DNA of 64,000 nt from Micromonospora sp. R77 (GCF_022747945.1 NZ_JALDST010000001.1:5270001-5334000); one strand, 5' to 3'. Shown: positions 37,201-64,000, counted from the stretch's first letter. Numbers and translations: made by a program. The notes: a model not told the origin generated them from the sequence alone.

Positions 37201-40200
37201 TCTGGCGGCGTTGGCCGGGGGTGTGCCGGCGGCGAACGTGGTGTCGGGTGTGGCCGGTGCTGCCGGTCGGACGGTGTTCGTGTTCCCGGGTCAGGGTGCG
37301 CAGTGGGTCGGCATGGGTGGTGCGCTCCTGGACTCGTCGCCGGTGTTCGCCGAGTCGGTGGCGGAGTGCGCGGCGGTGTTGTCCGGTCTGGTGGACTGGT
37401 CGGTGACCGATGTGCTGCGCGGTGGCCCGGGTGCGGTGTCGTTGGACCGGGTGGACGTGGTGCAGCCGGCGTCGTTCGTGGTGATGGTGAGCCTGGCGGC
37501 GGTGTGGCGCTCCTACGGGGTGCGCCCGGCCGCGGTGGTCGGCCACTCGCAGGGTGAGGTCGCCGCCGCGTGCGTGGCCGGGGTGCTGTCGTTGTCGGAC
37601 GCGCTGCGGATCGTGGTGGCCCGGTCCCGGGCCGTCGCCGAGCTGAGCGCCGGTAGTGGCGCGATGGCGTCGCTGCGGATGCCGGTCGACCAGGCACAGC
37701 GGTTGCTGGCGGAGCTGGCCGCCCGGGCGGACCAGGCCACCCCGGCGGGCCAGACCGGTAAGACGGACCCGACGGTTCCGGCGGACCGGGCCGGAGTGGC
37801 GGACCCGGCGGACCGGATCGGGATCGCGGCGGTGAACAGCCCCTCGCAGGTGGTGATCTCCGGTGAGGTCGCCGCCGTCGAGGAGATGCTGGCCGAGTGC
37901 GAGCGGGCCGGGGTGCGGGCCCGGCGGATCGCGGTGGACTACGCGTCGCACTCGTCCGCGATGGATGCCCTCGCCGACCGGCTCGCCGCCGAACTGGCCG
38001 ACGTGACCTGCCGGCCGGCGCAGGTGCCGTGGCTCTCCACGGTCACCGCCGACTGGGTCGACGGGCTGGACCGGAACTACTGGTTCCGGAACCTGCGCGA
38101 GCCGGTCCGCTTCGCCGACGCGATCGCCCGGCTCGCCGACGAGGGGCACGGCGTCTTCGTGGAGGTCTCCTCACACCCCGTGCTCGTCGCGGCCGTCGAG
38201 GAGACCACCGACCAGGCGGATCAGCCCGTCGTGGTCACCGGCACGCTGCGCCGCGACGACGGTGACCTCGACCGGTTCCTGCTCAGCGCCGGCACGCTCT
38301 GGACCCACGGCGTCGACGTGGACTGGACCGCCGCGCTCGGCGGACCCCGCCCGGCCGTCGACCTGCCCACCTACCCGTTCCGCCGGACCCGGCACTGGAT
38401 CGAACCACCCGCCGCCGCGACCGCCCGCCACGAGGCCGCCCAGCTCGACGGCTGGCGCTACCGCCTCGACTGGCTGCCGGTGCCGACCACCGGCGACAGC
38501 CGGCTCGACGGCACCTGGCTGCTGGTGACGCCCCGCGCCGACGGCCACGCCGACCTGGTCGACACGATCGCCGACGGCCTCGCCGCGTACGGCGCCGAGG
38601 TGTGCCGGCGTACCGCCGCGCAGCTCGACACCGTGCCCGCCGACCTCGCCGGCGTGCTCAACCTGGCCGCCCTCGACGAGACCCCGCACCCGGCGCAGGC
38701 GGCCGTCAGCACCGGACTCGCCGACACCGTCGCCGTGGTCAAGGCCCTCGCCACCCTGAACCCGGACGCACCCCTGTGGACGGCGACCCGGCAGGCGGTC
38801 GGCACCGGCACCGACGACCCCGTCCGGCATCCCACCCAGGCCCAGCTCTGGGGCCTCGGCGTGGTGCTCGGCATCGACGAGCCGCACCGGCACACCGGCC
38901 AGGTCGACCTGCCCGCCGTCGTCGACCACACCACCGTCGCCCGGCTCGCCGCCGTCCTGTCCGGAGACACCGGGGAGAACGAGGTGGCCGTCCGCGGCGG
39001 GAGCGTGCTCGGCCGGCGGCTCGTCCCCGCGCCCGCCGGCACCGTCGACCCTGGCAACCCCGGGCACCGTGCTGGTCACCGGCGGCACCGGCGCGCTCGG
39101 CGCCCACGTGGCCCGCTGGGCCGCCGCCGGCGTGCGCGCGCACCTGGTGCTCACCAGCCGCGGGGGCGACGCGCCCGGCGCGAAGGACCTGCACCGGGAA
39201 CTCGCCGAACTCGCGCCGGTCACCATCGCCGCCTGCGACGTCGCCGACGCCGACGACCTCGCCGCCGTACTCGCCGCGATCCCCGCCGACGAGCCGCTGA
39301 CCGCCGTGGTGCACGCGGCCGGGATCACCCAACCGGAGATCCCCGTCGCTGACCTCACCCCGGACGTCCTCGCCCCGATCCTCCGGGTCAAGGTCGACGG
39401 CGCCCGCAACCTGGACGCGCTCACCGCCGACCTCCCGCTCGACGCCTTCGTCCTGTTCTCCTCCGGCGCCGGCACCTGGGGCGACAGCGGCAAGGGCGGG
39501 TACGCCGCCGCCAACGCCCACCTCGACGCGCTCGCCCACCAGCGGCGCAGCCAGGGCCGGACCGCCACCTCCGTCGCCTGGGGCGCCTGGGGCGGCGGCG
39601 GCATGGTCGAAGGAGAGGTGGCCGATCTGCTCACCCGCCGGGGCGTACGACTGATGCGCCCCGACGCGGCGGTACGGGCGCTCGCGGTCGCCGTCGGCGA
39701 GGAGCCTGCCGTCGCCGCGGCCTCCGTCGACCTGTCCCGCTTCCTGCCGCTCTACACGATGACCCGCCCCCGACGGCTGGTCGACCAGCTCTGGGCGGGC
39801 ACGGCGGACCGCGACGGCGGCGCGGCACCGGAGGCCGGGCCGGCGACCGGGGAGAACCCCTCGCGGCGCGGCTGGCCGGCCAGTCCGCCGAGGAGCAGGA
39901 GGCGGCGCTGACCGCCGTCATCCGGCGCGAGGTCGCGGCCGTGCTCAAGGCCGACCGGCCGGAGGACGTCCCGCCCCGGCGGGCGTTCAAGGAACTGGGC
40001 TTCGACTCGCTCACCGCGCTGGAGTTCCGCAACCGGCTGGCCACCGCCACCGGGCTGCGGCTGCCCGCCACGCTGGTCTTCGACCACCCGACGCCGGCCA
40101 CCCTGGCCCGGCACCTGCGCGGCGAGCTCACCGGCGGCACCCGGACCCTGCTGGCCGAACTGGACCGCTTCGAGGCGGACCTGTCGGCCCTGCCGGACGG

Positions 40201-40350
40201 CGACCCGACCCGCGCGGACGTGGTGGAACGCCTCCGCGCCCTGCTGCGGCGGGCCGAACCGGCCGCCGCCGTCGAGGAGTCCCACGACGACCTCAGCACG
40301 GCCACCGACGACGAGATCTTCGAACTGATCGACCGGGAGTTGGGCATCTG

Positions 40351-40351
<1 letters not shown>
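28269..40351 (+). CDS. modular PKS-A: KSQ-AT-ACP loading module plus modules 1 and 2
   Basis: This type I PKS of about 4,030 codons starts at an ATG with GAGGGGAAAGG (28251-28261) upstream. Domain order is KSQ-AT-ACP / KS-AT-KR-ACP / KS-AT-KR-ACP plus a C-terminal docking domain. The loader decarboxylates methylmalonyl to propionyl, and both extension modules add methylmalonyl and reduce to a hydroxyl. About seven apparent frame breaks (near 34145, 34197, 34318, 34592, 39060 and 39858, plus one close by) lie in the post-AT and KR linkers. The one at 39858 is repaired by one extra C in AACCCCTCG. The last 100 residues contain the helical docking region and end in [16 protein letters not shown]. 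The stop overlaps the PKS-B start by one base (TGATG). Confidence 0.92.
29617..30243 (+). repeat. 627-bp direct repeat, copy 1 (loading AT)
   Basis: This block of the loading AT aligns without gaps to 37068-37694, with 52 mismatches by my hand count (about 92% identity). It includes a 98-nt stretch that is identical (29982-30079). Both copies favour TTG, GGT and GTG codons compared with neighbouring DNA. Confidence 0.85.
31290..35660 (+). other. module 1: KS-AT(mM)-KR-ACP
   Basis: KS 31290-32570, Cys at 31806 (DTACSAAL). AT 32890-33730, GHSQGE with YASH at 33468-33479, predicts methylmalonyl-CoA. KR 34605-35330 has [11 protein letters not shown] and Tyr at 35042, lacks LDD and has a Trp in ATWG, so A-type. 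ACP about 35410-35640, Ser at 35528. Four or five frame breaks fall between 34145 and 34592. Confidence 0.88.
35700..40351 (+). other. module 2: KS-AT(mM)-KR-ACP plus docking domain
   Basis: KS 35700-36975, Cys at 36218. AT 37275-38170 with GHSQGE and YASH at 37940-37951, predicts methylmalonyl-CoA; its first 627 bp repeat the loading AT. KR 39065-39770 with Tyr at 39501, Trp in GTWG and no LDD, so A-type. ACP 39910-40110, Ser at 40007. The C-terminal docking helices follow to 40348. Confidence 0.88.
37068..37694 (+). repeat. 627-bp direct repeat, copy 2 (module 2 AT)
   Basis: Partner of 29617-30243, with the identical stretch at 37433-37530. After the block the two ATs differ in length in a linker, and then become similar again around the YASH motif. 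Confidence 0.85.
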
Positions 40352-55003
<14,652 letters not shown>

Positions 55004-55065
55004 GGACGGCGGATGGACAGCACCGCCGTGCCAGAGGCGCCCCGGCCCGGACGATTGGCGGACCG

Positions 55066-58000
55066 ATGAGCGAGCAGCGACTGCGCGAGTACCTGAAGCG
55101 GGCCAGCGCCGACCTCCAGCAGACGCGGCAGCGGCTGACCGACCTCCAGGCCCGCGACACCGAGCCGATCGCCATCGTCGGCATGAGCTGCCGGCTCCCC
55201 GGTGACGTCACGTCGCCGGAGGAGCTGTGGCGGTTGCTGGCCGACGGCACCGACGCGGTCGGCGGGTTCCCCACCGACCGGGGCTGGGACCTGGAGTCGC
55301 TCTACGACCCGGACCCCGACCAGCCGGGCACCACGTACGCCACCGAGGGTGGGTTCCTGCACGACGCCGGGGACTTCGACCCGGAGCTGTTCGGGCTCAG
55401 CCCGCGCGAGGCGCTGACCACCGACCCGCAGCAGCGGCTGCTGCTGGAGGCGTCCTGGGAGGCGCTGGAGCGGGCCGGGATCAGCCCCACCTCGTTGCGC
55501 GGCAGCCGCACCGGCGTCTACGTCGGCGTGATGTACAACGACTACGCCACCCGGGTGCGGCAGCCACCGAAGGGCCTGGAGGGGCACCTCGGCAACGGCA
55601 GCTCGCCGAGCATCGCCTCCGGGCGGGTGGCGTACACCCTCGGGCTGGAGGGGCCGGCGGTGACCGTGGACACCGCCTGCTCGTCGTCGCTGGTCTCCAT
55701 CCACCTGGCCTGTCAGGCGCTGCGGTCGGGGGAGTGCACCCTGGCGCTGGCCGGTGGCGTGACGGTGATGTCCACCCCGGTGACGTTCGTGCAGTTCGCC
55801 CGGCACCGGGGGCTCGCCCCGGACGGCCGCTGCAAGTCCTTCGCCGACGGTGCGGACGGCACCGGCTGGGGTGAGGGCGTCGGCCTGCTCGCCCTGGAAC
55901 GGCTCTCCGAGGCCCGCCGCCACGGGCACCGGGTGCTTGCCGTGATCCGGGGCACCGCGATCAACCAGGACGGGGCCAGCAGCGGCCTCACCGCCCCCAA
56001 CGGACCCTCCCAGCAGCGGGTCATCCGGCAGGCGCTGACCAACGCCGGCCTCACCCCGTCCGACGTGGACGCCGTCGAGGCGCACGGCACCGGCACCCGG
56101 CTCGGCGACCCGATCGAGGCGCAGGCGCTGCTCGCCACGTACGGCCGGGACCGGCCGGCGGACCAGCCGCTCTGGCTCGGCTCGCTCAAGTCCAACCTGG
56201 GCCACACCCAGGCCGCCGCCGGGGTGGCCGGCGTGATCAAGATGGTCCTCGCGATGCGGCACGGCACGCTGCCCCGCACCCTGCACGTCGATCAGCCGTC
56301 CCGGCACGTCGACTGGTCCGCAGGCTCCGTCCGGCTGCTCACCGAACCCCGCCCCTGGCCCGGACGGGACCGGCCGCGCCGCGCGGCCGTCTCCGCGTTC
56401 GGCGTCAGCGGCACCAACGCGCACCTGATCGTCGAGGAGCCGCCGGCGCCGGCCGACCACACCGAACCCGTCGCGCCGGCGCCGGCCACCTCGCCCCGGT
56501 CGCTGGCCGTGCTGCCGTGGCCGGTGTCCGCATCGACCCGGACGGGCTCGCCGCCCAGGCCCGCCGGCTGCGCGCCGGCCTGCCGGCGCAGGCCCGCCCG
56601 CTCGACGTCGGCTTCTCGCTCGCCACCGGGCGCGCGTCGCTGGAGCACCGCGCGGTCGCGCTCGGCGGCGACCGGGACCGGCTGCTGGCCGCGCTGACCG
56701 CCGCCGCCGACGGCACCGACCACCCCGATCTGGTACGCGGACACGTCCTCGGCGGCCCGGTCGCGTTCCTGTTCAGCGGCCAGGGCGCCCAGCGGGTAGG
56801 GATGGGTCGGGAACTGTCGGAGGCGTTCCCGGCCTTCGCCGCTGCCCTGGACGAGGTCTGTGCGGCGCTGCCCGCCGGCTCGGGTCCCGGCGTCCGCGAG
56901 GTGATGTCCACCGACGGCGACCTGCTGGACCGCACCGAACACACCCAGCCGGCGCTCTTCGCCTTCGAGGTGGCGCTGTTCCGGCTGCTGGAGTCGTGGG
57001 GGATCCGCCCCGACCACGTGATCGGCCACTCCATCGGCGAGTTGGCCGCCGCGTACGTGGCCGGCGTGCTGTCGCTGCCCGACGCCGCCCGGCTGGTCGC
57101 CGCCCGGGGGCGGCTGATGCAGGCCCTGCCGGCCGGTGGCGCGATGGTGGCCGTCCGGGCGACCGAGGACGAGGTGACCCCGCTGCTCGGTGACGGCGTC
57201 TGCCTCGCCGCGGTCAACGCGACCGGTTCGGTGGTGCTCTCCGGCGACGAGGACGCGGTGCTGCGCGCCGCCGCGCCGTTCGCCGCCCGGGGCACCCGCC
57301 GGCTGGCGGTCAGCCACGCGTTCCACTCGCACCTGATGGATCCGATGCTGGCCGGGTTCCGCGCGGTGGCCGAGTCGGTGGAGTACCGTCGGCCCCGCAT
57401 CCCGGTGGTGTCCAACCTGACCGGGCAGGTGGTCGACGAGTTCACCGCCGAGCACTGGGTGCGGCACGTCCGCGAGGCGGTCCGCTTCGCCGACGGGGTC
57501 CGCACCCTGCGTACCCTCGGCACCGCCCGCTTCGTCGAGCTGGGCCCGGACGCGCCGCTCTGCGCGGCCGTCGCCGACGACGTGCCGCAGGACTGCCTGA
57601 TCCAGCCGCTGCTGCGTCGGGACGTACCCGAGGTCGCGGCGCTGACCTCGGCGGTCGCCCGGCTCTGGACGGCCGGGGTGCCCACCGACTGGGCGGCGTT
57701 CTTCGCCGGCACCGGGGCGACCCCCGCCGACCTGCCCACCTTCGCGTTCCAGCGGCGCCGGTTCTGGCTCGACGTGCCGCTGTCCCGGCCCGACCCGGCC
57801 GCCGACCACCCGGTCCTCGACGTCCGGCTGGAACGGGCCGACGCCGACGGCGTGGTCCTCGGCGGCCAGGTCTCCGTCCGCACCCACCCGTGGCTGGCCG
57901 ACCACCGGGTCGCCGGCCGGATCCTGGTGCCCGGGACGGCCTTCCTCGACCTCGCGCTGCGCTCCGGCGCCCAGCTCGGCTGCCCCCGGGTGGACGAGCT

Positions 58001-61000
58001 GGTGCTGGCCGAGCCGTTGGCCCTCGCCGACACCGACCGGGTCCGCCTGCAGGTGGTGGTCGGCCCCGCCGACGCCGACGGCCGGCGCCCCGTCACCGGC
58101 TACGCCCGCCCCGTCGCCGACACCGGGGACTGGACGCGCCACTTCACCGGCACCCTCGCCCCCGAGGTCGAGCCCGAGCACCCCGCCGACACCGAGTGGC
58201 CGCCGGCCGGGGCGGAACCGGTCGACGTCGACCACGTCTATCCGGAGCTGGCCGAGGCCGGCCTGACCTACGGCCCGCTGTTCCGTGGGCTGCGCGCGGC
58301 CTGGCGGCGCGGCGACGAGATCCACGCCGAGGTGGACCTGCCCGAGACGGCGCAGGTCGAGGCGGAACGGTTCGAGCTGCACCCGGCGCTGCTGGACAGC
58401 GCCCCGCACGCCGCCGCGCTGGGCGACGCGGTCGGTGCGGCGGCGGTGCTGTTCGCCTGGTCCGGGGTGTCGCTGCGCACCCCGGCGCGACCGCGCTGCG
58501 GGTGACGCTGCGCCGCCTCGCCGAGCGGACGCTGGAGCTGACCGCGACCGACGCCGCCGGGGTGCCGGTGGTGTCGGTGGAGTCGCTGCCGCTGCGCCTG
58601 CTCGCCGACGGTCCGGCGCCGCCGACCGGCGCCACTGGGACATGGTGTTCGAGGTCCGCTGGCAGGAGCACCGGGCCGGGGAGTCGACTGCCACTCCGCC
58701 CGAGGTGCGCGACCTGCCCGGCGGTGGCCCGCTGCCCGACGAGCCGTACGAGGCCGTCCGGGTGGCCCTGCACCGCACCCTCGCCACCCTCCAGGACCTG
58801 CTCGCCGCGCCGGCCGGTGACGGCCGGCTGGTGCTGCGCACCCGCTGGGCCGCCCGGCTGCTCGACGACACCGGCGACGCCAACCTGGTCGCCGCCGCCG
58901 TGGCCGGCCTGGTCCGCTCCGCCCAGTCGGAGAACCCGGACCGGTTCGTGCTGGTCGACACCGTCGACGACGCGGAGCTGCCCGGCTGGCTGCGCGACAC
59001 CGACGAACCGCAGCTCGCGCTCCGGGACGGCCGCTGGTACGTCCCCCGCCTGACCCGCGTCCCGGTCACCGACCCGGTCCCCGGCACCCCCTTCGACCCG
59101 GACGGCACGGTGCTGGTCACCGGCGCCACCGGCCGGCTCGGCCGGGCGCTCTGCCACCACCTGGTCGCCGCGCACGGGGTCCGTCGGCTGCTGCTGACCA
59201 GCCGCTCCGGCGCGGAGTCGGCCGACGCGGCCGAGCTGGCCGCCCTGCCCGCCGACGTCACCCTGGTCGCCTGCGACGTGGCCGACCGGGAGGCGCTGGC
59301 CCGGGTGATCGCCGCCGTGCCCGCCGCGCACCCGCTCACCGGGGTCGTCCACCTCGCCGGTGTCCTCGACGACGCCATCGTCGAGTCGCTCACCCCCGAG
59401 CGGATCGACGCCGTGCTGCGGCCGAAGGTCGCCGGGGCGCTGCACCTGGACGAGCTGACCCGCGACCTGGACCTGGCCGCCTTCGTGCTCTTCGCCTCCG
59501 CCGCCGGCACCTTCGGCGGCCCCGGGCAGGGCAACTATGCCGCCGCCAACGCCTGCCTCGACGCGATCGCCGACCGGCGCCGCCGGCAGGGACGGCCCGC
59601 CATCTCGCTCGCCTGGGGCCTGTGGGAGGGCGACGACGGGATGGTCGGCGGCCTGACCGAGGTGGACTTGGCCCGGGCCCGCAACATCGGGGTGCTCAGC
59701 CTGACCGGCCCCGACGGTCTGGCCCTGTTCGACCTCGCGCTGCGCCACGACGGGCCGGCTCTGGTGCCGCTCGCGCTCGACTTCGGCCGGCTGCGCGGGC
59801 AACTCGGCCGGCAGGCACTGCCCGCGCTGCTGCGCGGCCTGGTCCGGACGCCCGCCGCCCGCACCCGGACGGCCGCCCGACCGGCCCGCATGATCGACCT
59901 GGTCCGGGCCCGGGTGGCGGCCGTGCTGCGGCACCCCTCGCCGGCCGGCATCGACCCCGACCGGGCCTTCTCCGAGCTGGGCTTCGACTCGCTGATGGCG
60001 GTGGAGCTGCGTAACGAGCTCGGCCGGGCCACCGGCATCCGGCTGCCCGCCTCGCTGATCTTCGACCAGCCCACCCCGGCCGCGCTGGCCCGGCACCTGG
60101 AGTCCCTCACCGGCGACGCCGCCGCCGACGAGCGGCCCGCCGTCGCGCCGGCCCCGGTCGGCGCGACCGACGAGCCGATCGCGATCGTCAGCATGGCCTG
60201 CCGGCTGCCCGGCGGCGTGGAGACCCCGGAACAGCTGTGGGAGCTGGTGCTGCGGGGCGACGACGCGGTCGTGCCGATGCCCGACGACCGGGGCTGGGAC
60301 GTCGACGCGCTCTACGACCCGGACCCCGATCGGCCCGGCACCAGCTATGTGCGGGAGGGCGGCTTCCTCACCGCCGCCGACCAGTTCGACCCCACCGTGT
60401 TCGGCATCTCGCCGCGCGAGGCGCTCGCCATGGACCCCCAGCAGCGGCTGCTGCTGGAGTGCTCCTGGGAGCTGTTCGAGCGGGCCGGCGTCCCGCCGCG
60501 CTCGCTCAAGGGCAGCCCCACCGGCGTCTTCGTCGGCCTGATGTACACCGACTACCCGGTGCTGCTGCACGGCCGCCGGCACGACCTCGAAGGGCACCTC
60601 GGCAACGGCAGCGCCGGCAGCGTCGCCTCCGGCCGGATCGCCTACACGTACGGGCTGGAGGGCCCCGCCGTCACCGTCGACACCGCCTGCTCGTCGTCCC
60701 TGGTGGCGATGCACTGGGCGGTCAACGCGCTGCGGTCGGGGGAGTGCAGCCTCGCCGTGGCCGGCGGTGCCACCGTGATGTCCACCCCGACGGTCTTCCT
60801 GGAGTTCAGCCGCCAGCGAGGGCTGGCCGCCGACGGCCGCTGCAAGCCGTTCGCCGAGGGCGGCGACGGCACCGGCTGGGGCGAGGGCGTCGGCCTGCTG
60901 CTGCTGGAACGGCTCAGCGACGCCCGCCGGCACGGCCACCAGGTGCTCGGCGTGATCCGCGGCTCGGCGGTCAACTCCGACGGCGCGTCCAACGGCCTGA

Positions 61001-64000
61001 CCGCGCCGAACGGCCCCTCCCAGCAGCGGGTGATCCGCCAGGCGCTGGCCAACGCCGGGCTCGCCGCCGCGGACGTCGACGCGGTCGAGGCGCACGGCAC
61101 GGGTACGCCGCTCGGCGACCCGATCGAGGCGCAGGCCCTGATCGCCACGTACGGGCAGGACCGGCCGGCCGACGCGCCGCTGCTGGTCGGCGCGCTCAAG
61201 GCCAACCTCGGGCACACCCAGGCCGCGGCCGGTGTGGCCGGCGTGATCAAGACGGTGCTGGCCATGCGGCACGGCGTGCTGCCCCGCATCCTGCACCTGG
61301 ACGCGCCGTCGTCCCGGGTGGACTGGGACGCCGGGGCGGTGCGGCTGCTCACCGACAACCGGGACTGGCCGGAGACCGGCCGGCCCCGCCGCGCCGCCGT
61401 GTCCTCGTTCGGCATCAGCGGCACCAACGCCCACCTGGTGCTGGAGCAGGCCAGCGACACCCCCACCGCGCCGGCCCGCGGGGCGCGTCCCGCCGCGGTG
61501 GCCTGGACGCTCTCCGCGCCCGGCCTGCCGGCGCTGCGCACCCAGGCGGCCCGGCTGCTGCCCGCCGTCGCCAACCTGGACCCGGTCGACGTCGGACACT
61601 CCCTGGTCACCACCCGGTCGGCGTTCGAGCACCGGGCGGTGGTGGTCGGTGCCGACGCCGACGAACTGCGGGCCGGGCTGCGCGCCCTGGCCGACGGCGA
61701 ACCCGCCGGAAACCTGGTCGAGGGCGTGGCCCGGCCGGCCAGCCGACCCGTCTTCGTCTTCCCCGGCCAGGGCTCCCAGTGGGCCGGCATGGCCGCCGAC
61801 CTGATCGACAGCGCGCCGGTCTTCGCCGCCTCGATCGCCCGCTTCGAGACCGCGCTGGCCGAGTTCGTCGACTGGTCGCTCACCGACGTGCTGCGCCAGG
61901 CGCCGGGCGCCCCCGACCTGGCCGGCGACGACGTGGTCCAACCGGCCACCCTCGCGGTCACCGTCTCGCTGGCCGAGCTGTGGCGCTCGTACGGCGTCGA
62001 ACCGGCCGCGGTCGTCGGGCACTCCCAGGGGGAGATGGCCGCCGCCTGCTTCGCCGGGGCCCTGTCCCTGCGCGACGCCGCCCGCGTGGTCTGCCTGCGC
62101 GGGCGCGAGGTCACCGCCCTCGCCGGGCGCGGCGGGCTGGTGTCGGTCGAGGTGTCCCCCGAGCGAATCGAGGAACTGCTGGCCCCGTACGCGGGCCGGG
62201 TGGTGGTGGGCGCGGTGAACAGTCCCCGTGCCGTCGTCGCCTCCGGCGACCGGGACGCGCTGGAGGCGCTCATCGCCGACTGCCGGGACCGGGGCGTCCG
62301 CACCAAGTGGGTGCCGATCAACTACGCCTCCCACTCTGCGCATGTCGACGAGCTGCGGGAACCCCTGGCCCGGGTGCTCGGCGGAATCGACCCCACCCCG
62401 CCGCGGGTGCCGTTCTTCTCCACCGTCACCGCCGACTGGGTCGACGAGGCGCCGCTGGACGCCGGGTACTGGTTCGAGAACCTGCGCCGGCCGGTGCGGT
62501 TCGCCGAATCCGTCCGGGCGCTGGCCGGGCAGGGCTTCGGGCCGCTGATCGAGGTCAGCGCCCACCCCGTGCTCACCGGCGCGATCGAGGAGACCCTCGC
62601 CGACACCGCGCACGAGGTGGCGGCCGTCGGCTCGCTGCGGCGCGGCGACGGCGGGCTGGCCCGGTTCCTCCGGTCGCTCGGCGAGGCGTACGTCGCCGGG
62701 GCGCCGGTCGACTTCACCCGCGCGTACGACGGCGTCGGCGCGCGCCGGGTGCCGCTGCCCACGTACGCCTTCGACCGCCGCCGGTTCTGGCCCGAGTTCG
62801 ACGACCCCGCGCCGGAGGTGGCCGCCGACCCGCAGGAGGTCGAGTTCTGGCAGGCGGTGCAGCGGCAGGACAGCGACGCCGTGGCCGACCGGATCGGCCT
62901 GGACCGGCAGGCGGTGGAGACGGTGCTGCCCGCGCTGTCCCGCTGGCACACCGGCCGGCGCACCCGTTCCGTGCTGGACGGCTGGCGCTACCGCACCGAC
63001 TGGGTGCCGGTACGGCTCGCCGAACCGCCCGCGCTCACCGGCCGCTGGCTGGTCGCCCGGCCCGCGGACCGGTCGGGTGTCGCCGAGCTGGTCGACGCGG
63101 TGACCGGCGCGCTGGCCGCCGCCGGTGCCGACGTGGTGGAGCTGCCCGTCGCCGCCACCGACCCGGACGACACCCTGCGCGACGCCGTCCGGGCCGCGAC
63201 CGCCGAGCGGCCCCTCGCCGGGCTGCTCTGCCTCACCGGCCTCGACGAGACCCCGGACCGCCGGCACCCGGTGGTGCCGGTCGGGCTCGACCCTGACCCT
63301 GGCCGTGGTGCGCGCCCTCACCGCGCTGGAGGTCGACGCCCCGGTCTGGGTGGCGACCTGCGGCGTGGTCGGCACCGGCCCCGACGACCCGCCCCGCCAC
63401 CCGGCGCAGGCGCTGCTCTGGGGCTGCGGGCACCGCCTCGGCCTCGAACTGCCGCGCCGCTGGGGCGGTCTGGTCGACCTGCCCGCCGTCCTCGACCGGG
63501 ACGGCGCTGAGCGGCTCTGCGCGCTGCTCACCGGCACCACCGGCGAGGAACACCTCGCGGTACGCGACGGCGACGTGCTGGCCCGCCGGCTGGTCCGGGC
63601 CCTGGGCGAGGGCCGGCGGTGCCGTGGCAGCCCTGGACACGGTGCTGATCACCGGCGGCACCGAGCGCTCGGCGGGCACCTGGCCGCTGGGCGGCCCGCT
63701 CCGGCGCCGGCCGGATCGTGCTGGTCAGCCGCCGGGGCGTGGCCGCCGACGGAACGGCCGCCCTGCAGGACGAGCTGATCGGCCTCGGTGTCGAGGTGAG
63801 CGTCGTGGCCTGCGACCTCACCGACCCGGACGCCGTGGCGACGCTCTTCGCGAAGGTCGCCGTCGACGGTCCGCCGATCCGGGCGGTGCTGCACGCCGCC
63901 GGGGTCAGCGGCCGGGAGGTGCCGATCGACGAGCTCACCACGGCGGAGCTGGCGGGCGTGCTCGGCCCGAAGGTGGCCGGTGCCCGGCACCTCACCGAGC
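55066..64000 (+). CDS. modular PKS-C: modules 6 and 7 (3' end outside window)
   Basis: A type I PKS that begins 62 nt after the PKS-B stop with the docking helix [17 protein letters not shown]. Visible order is KS-AT-DH-KR-ACP / KS-AT-KR, cut inside KR7 at the window end. It adds malonyl, processed to an alkene, then methylmalonyl, processed at least to the hydroxyl. Apparent frame breaks lie near 56530, 58488, 58633, 63290, 63620 and 63700. The gap 55004-55065 has no obvious promoter or strong Shine-Dalgarno, so expression is taken as part of the PKS operon. The chain-releasing thioesterase of the assembly line must lie further right. Confidence 0.9.
55155..60110 (+). other. module 6: KS-AT(M)-DH-KR-ACP
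   Basis: KS 55155-56440, Cys at 55678. AT 56755-57600 with Ser at 57030 (GHSIGE) and HAFH at 57315-57326, predicts malonyl-CoA. DH 57800-58600 with [10 protein letters not shown] intact (His at 57903) and LLDSAPH. KR 59090-59790 with VLDDA (B-type) and Tyr at 59536. ACP 59900-60110, Ser at 59989. All sites for a trans alkene are present. Confidence 0.88.
60165..64000 (+). other. module 7: KS-AT(mM)-KR (partial)
   Basis: KS 60165-61450, Cys at 60688. AT 61740-62610 with GHSQGE and NYASH at 62320-62334, predicts methylmalonyl-CoA. A KR structural subdomain ([10 protein letters not shown]) follows near 62840, and the KR Rossmann half starts near 63640 with LVSRRG at 63721. [10 protein letters not shown] lacks LDD, hinting at A-type. 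No DH lies between AT and KR. The catalytic Tyr is beyond the window. Confidence 0.82.

Noticed and set aside
58144..63540. A 1,798-codon minus-strand open frame, and similar ones at 11511-15608, 28176-31343, 33926-38149, 41531-44170 and 52696-56460
   Set aside because: All lie opposite uninterrupted KS-AT coding DNA with conserved motifs on the plus strand. None has a recognisable family.

Overview
The window is a very G+C-rich actinomycete sequence (codon third positions almost all G or C), most likely from Micromonosporaceae or a related antibiotic-producing genus. It lies inside a biosynthetic gene cluster for a glycosylated modular type I polyketide. The left edge cuts one gene after 38 visible codons from its end, and the right edge cuts a polyketide synthase (PKS) inside the ketoreductase of module 7.

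Layout. 1-2529: end of an unidentified gene, a KAS III-like protein and a class III aminotransferase, all rightward. 2573-8126: leftward helix-turn-helix protein, cytochrome P450 and three tandem glycosyltransferases coupled by 4-nt overlaps. 8250-18516: rightward truncated PaaK-like adenylase, then a stand-alone PKS with order CAL-KR0-ACP-KS-AT-DH-KR-ACP-TE. 18585-19532: leftward discrete acyltransferase. 19702-20955: rightward membrane-anchored esterase. 20928-26600: leftward operon of type II thioesterase, fourth glycosyltransferase, DrrAB-type ABC exporter, DesI-like sugar aminotransferase and FdtA-like 3,4-ketoisomerase. 26857-64000: rightward NDP-hexose 2,3-dehydratase followed by three assembly-line PKS genes.

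Assembly line. PKS-A loads propionate through a KSQ-AT-ACP module and carries modules 1 and 2. PKS-B carries modules 3-5 and PKS-C modules 6 and 7. AT and KR motifs predict extenders mM, mM, M, mM, M, M, mM. Modules 1-4 and 7 leave hydroxyls, and DH-KR in modules 5 and 6 gives a conjugated diene if module 5 DH works. Sugars are built partly by genes here (2,3-dehydratase, 3,4-ketoisomerase, aminotransferase) and attached by up to four glycosyltransferases. The P450 would hydroxylate, and DrrAB would export the product.

Second system. The CAL-to-TE diketide synthase is not part of the propionate-primed line. With the neighbouring adenylase, discrete acyltransferase, aminotransferase and a KAS III protein whose catalytic His is Asn, it looks like a side-acyl pathway that makes and transfers a separate short acid. 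This is the most unusual part of the window.

Regulation. Four near-palindromic CTAGGG sites sit in the three divergent intergenic regions. Two of them cover the expected -35 position of candidate promoters, so a shared PAS-LuxR-type activator encoded elsewhere is plausible. Four strong hairpins mark operon ends.

Quality. The PKS genes contain about forty apparent frame breaks, almost all in KR and linker DNA. None was seen in the other genes or in any KS domain. I read these as base-calling or assembly errors and annotate the PKS genes as single genes. No gene-free stretch exceeds 300 bases.
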